A DNA stretch of 64,000 bases from Streptomyces sp. TLI_053 (GTDB lineage: Bacteria > Actinomycetota > Actinomycetes > Streptomycetales > Streptomycetaceae). This document shows, in pieces, positions 59,774-64,000 of the stretch. Positions within the stretch are counted from its first letter, which is position 1; each line of letters starts with the position of its first letter. Location of the stretch: NCBI RefSeq assembly GCF_900105395.1, contig NZ_LT629775.1, forward strand, positions 3,056,501 through 3,120,500. The letters run 5' to 3'. The notes beneath the pieces were generated by a model. The model was not told the origin of the DNA, searched no databases, and saw nothing but the letters and a program-made list of their open reading frames with translations. The position numbers and the translations under genes are program-made.

Positions 59774-60817
59774 TCAGCCCAGGTACGCGGGCGCCACCGC
59801 GGCCTCCAGCAGCCGGCCGGCCGCGCCGCTCCCGTCGGCGGGGACGGTCCACAGGTCGGCGCCGAAGTCGCCGGGCATGGCGTACAGCAGGGTGCGGTCG
59901 TCGGACCAGACGGCCTGGTCGTCGATGCTGCGCTGCTCGGCGGTGGCGGTCTCGGTCATGGTGGCGAGGTCGAGCACGTACAGCCGCCAGGGGGCGTCCT
60001 CGGAGGCGCCGGGGACGCGCTTCTTGTAGGCGACCCGGGTGCCGTCCGGGGAGAGGGACGGGCACTCGACGTTCTGGTGCAGGGTGGTGAGGGTGCGGGC
60101 GGCGAGGTCGCCGCGGACCAGGTAGGTCTGGCCGCCGGTGGCGACGGTGGCGTAGAAGGTGTTGTCGTCGGCGAAGGTCACGCCCCAGACGTTGACGTCC
60201 GGCGCCCGGTACGGCTTGCCGTCCTTGACCACGTCGAACTCCTCCAGGTTCTCCCGGAGGTTCCAGTCGCGGACGTCGACGATCGAGGTGCGGGTGGAGA
60301 AGTCGGTGCCCGCGTAGGAGTCGCCGCTGACGAAGACGGTCCAGGCGGCGAGGTGGCCGGAGGGCGAGACCCGGGAGCGGGTGGGGATGCCGGCGGCCGG
60401 GAAGGAGCGCAGTTCGCGCAGGTGGTCGTCGAGGACGACGGCCCGGTAGGTGTCCTGGAGGGCGCCCCGGTCGGCCCGCAGGCAGATGCCGGTGCCGGCG
60501 GCGGCGTAGAAGCGCAGGCACTGGACGCCGGAGGAGGTGCGCGGGCCGTCGGGGTGCCCGGCGGGGACGGTGACGACCTCGTCGCGGTGCGGGCCCCAGG
60601 CCATGTTGCGGAAGACCAGCTGCCGGGCGGCCGGGTCCTTGAGGGTCACCTCGCCCCGGGTGACGACCGGGCCGCCGGCCTGGGTGCGGTCGCGCTCGGC
60701 GGAGCGGTCCGAGGCCCACAGCACGGCGCCGGTGCCGACCGCGCCGAGCAGGACGACGGCGACCAGCAGGATCAGCACCCGGGTGCGGTTGGGGAGGGTG
60801 GTGGCGGCGGTGGTCAC
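59774..60817 (-). CDS. Membrane-anchored TolB-like beta-propeller protein
   Basis: The 347-residue protein starts at GTG (TTAATTLPNRTRVLILLV follows). It has an N-terminal transmembrane anchor (VLILLVAVVLLGAVGTGAVL) and TolB/WD40-like blades (RSRVSPSGHLAAWTVFVSGDSY; VWGVTFADDNTFYATVATGGQTYLVRGDL; CPSLSPDGTRVAYKKR; DQAVWSDDRTLLYAMPG). The SPDG and DDRTLLY motifs are typical blade turns. It overlaps the MFS gene by GTGA and is the last gene of the phosphoesterase-MFS-TolB operon. It is probably a binding or assembly protein outside the membrane. Confidence 0.85.
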   Translation of the reverse strand: MTTAATTLPNRTRVLILLVAVVLLGAVGTGAVLWASDRSAERDRTQAGGPVVTRGEVTLKDPAARQLVFRNMAWGPHRDEVVTVPAGHPDGPRTSSGVQCLRFYAAAGTGICLRADRGALQDTYRAVVLDDHLRELRSFPAAGIPTRSRVSPSGHLAAWTVFVSGDSYAGTDFSTRTSIVDVRDWNLRENLEEFDVVKDGKPYRAPDVNVWGVTFADDNTFYATVATGGQTYLVRGDLAARTLTTLHQNVECPSLSPDGTRVAYKKRVPGASEDAPWRLYVLDLATMTETATAEQRSIDDQAVWSDDRTLLYAMPGDFGADLWTVPADGSGAAGRLLEAAVAPAYLG

Positions 60818-62253
60818 GAGGGCACCTCGGGGTCGTCGGTCGTGGGGGCGGGCCCGCCGGGAGTCGTGACGGGCTTGTCACCGGGTCCGCGCAGGACGAA
60901 CGCCGCGCCGGTGACGCAGCCGGCCAGCGCCAGCGCCGACCAGGTCAGCGCGGTGGTGCCGCCGACCGCGCTCCACAGCGCGCCGAACGCCAGCGAGCAG
61001 GCGAACCGGGCCAGCGCCTGCCCGGTGCCGACCAGGGCGAGGCCGGCGCCGCGCCGCTCGGCGGGGACGGTGTCGGCCGCGGCGGCGGCGAGCACGCCGT
61101 CCGTGGCGGCGTAGAAGGAGCCGTGCAGCAGCAGGACGCAGACCACGGCGACCGGGCCGTCCAGCGGCGACAGCAGCAGGCCGTAGGCGAGCAGCAGGAC
61201 GCCGTGCCCGGCCAGGAACAGCCGGCGGCGGCCGATCCGGTCGGCGAGCGCGCCGAGCGGCACGGCGAGCAGCAGGAAGGCGCCCGCGGTGCCGAGCGGC
61301 AGCAGCGGGAAGTACTCGACGGAGAGGCCGAGCCGGCGCTGCACCAGCAGGTAGAGGAAGGAGTCGCTGACGGTGGTGAGGCCGAGCAGCACCGCGCACA
61401 CGGTGAGCCGGCGCAGGCCGGGGATGCGCAGCAGCGCGAGCCCGTCCCGCAGCCGGGGGCGGGCGTCGGAGGTCGGTTCGGCGCCGTCGAGCCGGTTCGG
61501 CACGAACAGCAGCAGGACCAGGACGCCGAGCACCGCGACGCAGCCGCTGACCGCGAACACCGCGTGGTAGCCCTGCTGCTGGCCGCCGTCGGCGAGCACC
61601 GGGCCGCCCGCCAGCCGCAGGACGAGGAAGGCGGTGAGCGGGCCGAGCAGCGCGCCCGCCGTGTCCATCGCCCGGTGCACGCCGAACGCCCGGCCGCGGT
61701 GGGCCGGTTCGGTGGCGAGCGAGATCATCGCGTCCCGCGGGGCGGTGCGCAGGCCCTTTCCGGTGCGGTCGGCGGCGAGCACGGCACCGATCAGCGGCAC
61801 GGTGTGGACGAGCAGCAGCAGCGGCTTGCAGAGCGCGGACAGCCCGTAGCCGACGGCGGCGACGGCCTTGTGCCGGGGCGCCCCGTCGCGCCCCCGGCGG
61901 TCGGCGAGGTGGCCGCCGAGCAGGCGGACGACGGCGCTGAAGCCGTTCTGGATGCCGTCGAGCAGGCCGAAGCCGAGCGGGGACAGGCCGAGGCCGGTGA
62001 GCAGGTAGAGCGGCAGGACGGCGCTGACCATCTCGGACGAGACGTCGGTGACCAGGCTGACCACGCCCAGGACCACCACGGTGCCGGGGACGGCCGCCCG
62101 GACGGCGGTGCGGCGGCCGTCGGCGGTGGCGGTGCCGTCGGCGGTGCCTGTGCCGTGGGCGGTGCCGGTGCCGTCGGCGGCCTCCCGCCGCCCCGGCCGG
62201 GTCTCGGCCGGGGCGACGGGGGCCTTGGAGCTGCGGGAGTCCGCGACGTACAC
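60814..62253 (-). CDS. MFS transporter
   Basis: The 479-residue protein is assigned the GTG at 62253, five bases after the phosphoesterase stop. A repetitive Gly-Thr-Ala lead of about 45 residues precedes about twelve helices. MFS features are VSLVTDVSSEMVSAVLPLYL, the loop 2-3 motif GGHLADRRGRDGAPRHKAV, AADRTGKGLRTAPRDAMI and LGALADRIGRRRLFLAGH. The VTDxxSEM and RTGKGLRTAPRDA forms place it with the uncharacterised efflux/uptake clade common in soil bacteria. The substrate is unknown; operon context suggests a phosphorylated or phosphate-related compound. Confidence 0.88.
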   Translation of the reverse strand: MYVADSRSSKAPVAPAETRPGRREAADGTGTAHGTGTADGTATADGRRTAVRAAVPGTVVVLGVVSLVTDVSSEMVSAVLPLYLLTGLGLSPLGFGLLDGIQNGFSAVVRLLGGHLADRRGRDGAPRHKAVAAVGYGLSALCKPLLLLVHTVPLIGAVLAADRTGKGLRTAPRDAMISLATEPAHRGRAFGVHRAMDTAGALLGPLTAFLVLRLAGGPVLADGGQQQGYHAVFAVSGCVAVLGVLVLLLFVPNRLDGAEPTSDARPRLRDGLALLRIPGLRRLTVCAVLLGLTTVSDSFLYLLVQRRLGLSVEYFPLLPLGTAGAFLLLAVPLGALADRIGRRRLFLAGHGVLLLAYGLLLSPLDGPVAVVCVLLLHGSFYAATDGVLAAAAADTVPAERRGAGLALVGTGQALARFACSLAFGALWSAVGGTTALTWSALALAGCVTGAAFVLRGPGDKPVTTPGGPAPTTDDPEVPS

Positions 62254-62258
62254 GGGCG

Positions 62259-63197
62259 TCAGTTCCAGATGCCGGTGATGGTGGCGGCGGTGGCGGCGTT
62301 GCCCGCGTGGCTGGTCAGGCCGGCGAGGTCCTCCAGGGTGCGCAGCACGTTGTAGTGGTTGTACGTGGTGGCGGTGGTGGAGCCCGGGGTGACGTGGGCG
62401 CCGTAGAAGACGGTGGGGATGCGGTTGCCGGAGAGGCGGTTGTCCTCGTCGAAGGTGACGACGAGGAGGCTGTTGTTGGCCTTGGCCCAGGTGGCGTAGG
62501 CGCCGAGCTTGTTCTTGATCCAGGTGTCGCCGGTGCCGACCGAGCAGTCGTGCATGTCGTTGCAGAGGTCCGGGACGACGAAGGAGACCTTCGGCAGGGT
62601 CGCGTAGTTCGTCGGGAACTGCGTCATGGTGTACGCGGTGTTGGTCGGCACGTTGGAGAAGCCGAACCACGGGTTGTGCTTCTGCGCGTACTTGCCGCTG
62701 GAACAGACGGTCGAGCCCTGGCTCGGCAGGCCCTCGTTGTAGCTGCCCCAGGTCTTGCCGGCGGCGATCAGCTCGGAGGCGAGGTTCGGCTTGTTGATGG
62801 AGCCGACGGAGACGCAACTGTCGTCGGTGCGGCCCTGGTTGGAGCCGGAGAACAGCTGGTAGTAGTTGGGCTCGCTGGGGTGGGTGAGCCCGAAGGACTG
62901 GGTGAGGGTGGCGCCGCCGGCCTTGAGGGTGTTGTTGATGTACGGCGCGCTGGAGCTGCCGATGACCTGGGTGTAGGCGTGGTTCTCCAGGACGACGACG
63001 ACCACGTGGTCGGGCGTCGGCAGGGCGGCGGCCTGCGCGGCGGTGCCGGTGGCGGCCCAGAGGCCGAGCGAGCCGGCGACGAGGCCGAGCCCGGCGGCCG
63101 AGGCGGTCAGCGTGCGGCGGCGGGGGCGGCTCGGGGCGGCACCCCCGGCGCTCGGGGTGGTGGCGCTCATGTCAACAGTGTCCGGAGTTTCGGGCAT
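62259..63197 (-). CDS. Secreted phosphoesterase (acid phosphatase/phospholipase C superfamily)
   Basis: The 312-residue protein starts at MPETPDTVDMSATTPSAGG; GGAGG 5 bases upstream favours this ATG over the one nine codons on. A twin-arginine-like signal region (RPRRRTLTASAAGLGLVAG) leads to the phosphoesterase domain. That domain has HVVVVVLENHAYTQVIGS (metal-binding Glu-Asn), TQSFGLTHPSEPNYYQLFSGS with a candidate Thr/Ser nucleophile, VVPDLCNDMHDCSVGTGD and VVTFDEDN. It probably releases phosphate outside the cell. It is the first gene of the operon with the MFS and TolB-like genes. Confidence 0.88.
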   Translation of the reverse strand: MPETPDTVDMSATTPSAGGAAPSRPRRRTLTASAAGLGLVAGSLGLWAATGTAAQAAALPTPDHVVVVVLENHAYTQVIGSSSAPYINNTLKAGGATLTQSFGLTHPSEPNYYQLFSGSNQGRTDDSCVSVGSINKPNLASELIAAGKTWGSYNEGLPSQGSTVCSSGKYAQKHNPWFGFSNVPTNTAYTMTQFPTNYATLPKVSFVVPDLCNDMHDCSVGTGDTWIKNKLGAYATWAKANNSLLVVTFDEDNRLSGNRIPTVFYGAHVTPGSTTATTYNHYNVLRTLEDLAGLTSHAGNAATAATITGIWN

Positions 63198-63348
63198 GGT
63201 GTCCTCCGTGCGTCGGGAACGGCGGCGGGCAGGGCAGGCTTTCCCGGCCGCCGGGTACTGCCGGGTGGGAGAGCACCGCCGGTCGGGGCGGCGGCGGTTT
63301 CGGAGCGCCGCAAACAGTAGGAGCGGCCCGGTGGCGCGGGCCTCGGCG

Positions 63349-63370
63349 GAGAGGTGAAGAACAGGCGAAC
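63349..63370 (-). promoter_or_regulatory. Candidate PHO box (PhoP site)
   Basis: On the minus strand, two adjacent 11-base units, GTTCGCCTGTT and CTTCACCTCTC, resemble the streptomycete PHO box direct repeats (G-G/T-TCAYYYRG/CG), with mismatches. They lie 152 bases upstream of the phosphoesterase start. The remainder of the 442-base gap (63198-63639) holds no other supported feature. Confidence 0.5.
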
Positions 63371-63639
63371 AGGGATCGGTGGCCGAGCTTCGCCGTCGGC
63401 CGGAGCCGGGGGAACGTCACATTCGGCCCGATTGACCCGTCCGTCGCGGGCGTGGTGGGATTTCCGGCGGCCCCGACGCCCGGTATCGCCCTGACCTGCG
63501 GCATTCCGCCCGGGCGGGGAGCGGCGGATTTCGGCCGCCCCCGGTGGCCGCCGGGCCGCGCCGGCCGGCGTCCGGCCTTCGGGCGGGTGTCGGGCGGATG
63601 ACGTGGAGGAGCGGGACGTGAGCGGACGGTGAGCGCGGC

Positions 63640-64000
63640 GTGAGGGATCCGGAGCGGGACGGGGCCGGCCTGCCCGACGGCCCGGGCCCGCGGGGCGACG
63701 GGAGCACTCCGGGGGCGTGGACCGCGCAGGACGCGCGGGGCGCTCGCGGCGTGCACGGTGCGCGCGGTGCGCACGGTGTGCGCGGTACGGGGCGCGCCCC
63801 GGACGACGGCGGGTCCGTCGACGATGCGGGGCCCGTCGTCGGCGCGGGCGTCGTCGGCGAGCACGTCGTCGACGAGCACCTCGTCGGCGAGCACGTCGCC
63901 GACGGCCCGGGCCTCGTCGTCGGCGTGGGCGTGCGCGCGACCGCCACCCGGAGCGAGTTGCTGGAGCTGATCCGGCACACCCTCGCCGGAGCCGGACTGC
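63640..64000 (+). CDS. Probable CobE/CbiG-C-type cobalamin biosynthesis protein, partial
   Basis: A frame from GTG 63640 stays open to the window end (120 codons). The last about 30 residues (GLVVGVGVRATATRSELLEL, then IRHTLAGAGL) match the N-terminal strand and helix of the CbiG_C/CobE domain, in which GxGxR leads into a helix and AGL. Before it lie about 90 low-complexity residues, including short repeats of the type V-V-G-E-H and G-A-R-G-V-H. These are unusual for the family, so the true start may be further downstream. CobE-type proteins act in corrin ring synthesis. The call rests on a short motif. Confidence 0.5.
   Translation, partial: MRDPERDGAGLPDGPGPRGDGSTPGAWTAQDARGARGVHGARGAHGVRGTGRAPDDGGSVDDAGPVVGAGVVGEHVVDEHLVGEHVADGPGLVVGVGVRATATRSELLELIRHTLAGAGL

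Noticed and set aside
63198..63639. Second cobalamin riboswitch ahead of the CobE-like gene
   Set aside because: No GCCAGGAGAC B12 box or GGTCCCGCCACTGT element could be found in the gap.

Overview
The window is very GC-rich actinobacterial DNA and almost certainly chromosomal sequence of a Streptomyces- or Kitasatospora-like organism. The reasons are strong G/C third positions, many GTG and TTG starts, ATGA/GTGA stop-start overlaps, rare TTA codons, the ccr-meaA ethylmalonyl-CoA locus followed by psd-pssA, DUF397 genes, a class F sortase and a CseABC-like operon. Genus and species cannot be fixed from sequence alone. No rRNA, tRNA, CRISPR array, transposase or phage gene was seen.

Layout. 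1-4.8 kb (minus strand): the end of an extracellular polysaccharide cluster (MurJ/Wzx-type flippase, O-antigen ligase/polymerase, initiating sugar-phosphate transferase, GT4 glycosyltransferase). 5.0-8.1 kb: an SRPBCC protein, a HipA-like kinase and a secreted subtilase. 8.4-11.0 kb: an amidohydrolase coupled to a type I glutamine-synthetase-like protein, a split version of the FluG arrangement. 11.5-23.1 kb (plus strand): a tandem 3-hydroxyacyl-CoA dehydrogenase, a TetR regulator, then ccr, meaA, a malyl-CoA-lyase-like gene, a MaoC hydratase and an acyl-CoA dehydrogenase. Together these are the ethylmalonyl-CoA pathway; psd and pssA (phosphatidylethanolamine synthesis) follow. A near-perfect repressor operator fills the -35/-10 spacer of the ccr promoter. 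23.2-27.0 kb: three minus-strand genes (hypothetical, alpha/beta hydrolase, XRE regulator).

27.3-34.4 kb: a cobalamin riboswitch heads cobD-cobQ-ChlI/D-type chelatase-cobO-cobB, making the cofactor that the MeaA mutase needs. 34.6-43.3 kb: an M6-type metalloprotease with a TTA codon, a CseA-CseB-CseC-like operon without an adjacent sigma gene, a sortase with a possible membrane-anchored partner, a GNAT enzyme, and an ArsR regulator facing a quinone oxidoreductase. 43.5-49.7 kb: arylamine N-acetyltransferase, an ECF41 (SigJ-type) sigma factor facing a small membrane protein with a matching promoter, a PQQ-like propeller protein, a ricin-fold lectin and a serine hydrolase.

49.7-55.8 kb is a decayed accessory stretch. 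It holds a DUF397 remnant, a frameshifted DUF397 gene, an ORF broken by one in-frame TAA, another frameshifted small gene, five copies of a dispersed palindrome (core GGAAGTCGG-N5-CCGACTTCC) and an array of four TTTGCAAA palindromes. This is the part of the window most likely to hold something undescribed. 55.8-59.6 kb: a TOPRIM-like protein, hypothetical proteins and a Uma2-family nuclease-like protein. 59.8-63.2 kb: a minus-strand operon of a secreted phosphoesterase, an MFS transporter and a TolB-like propeller protein, preceded by a candidate PHO box. The window ends inside a probable CobE/CbiG-C-type cobalamin protein.
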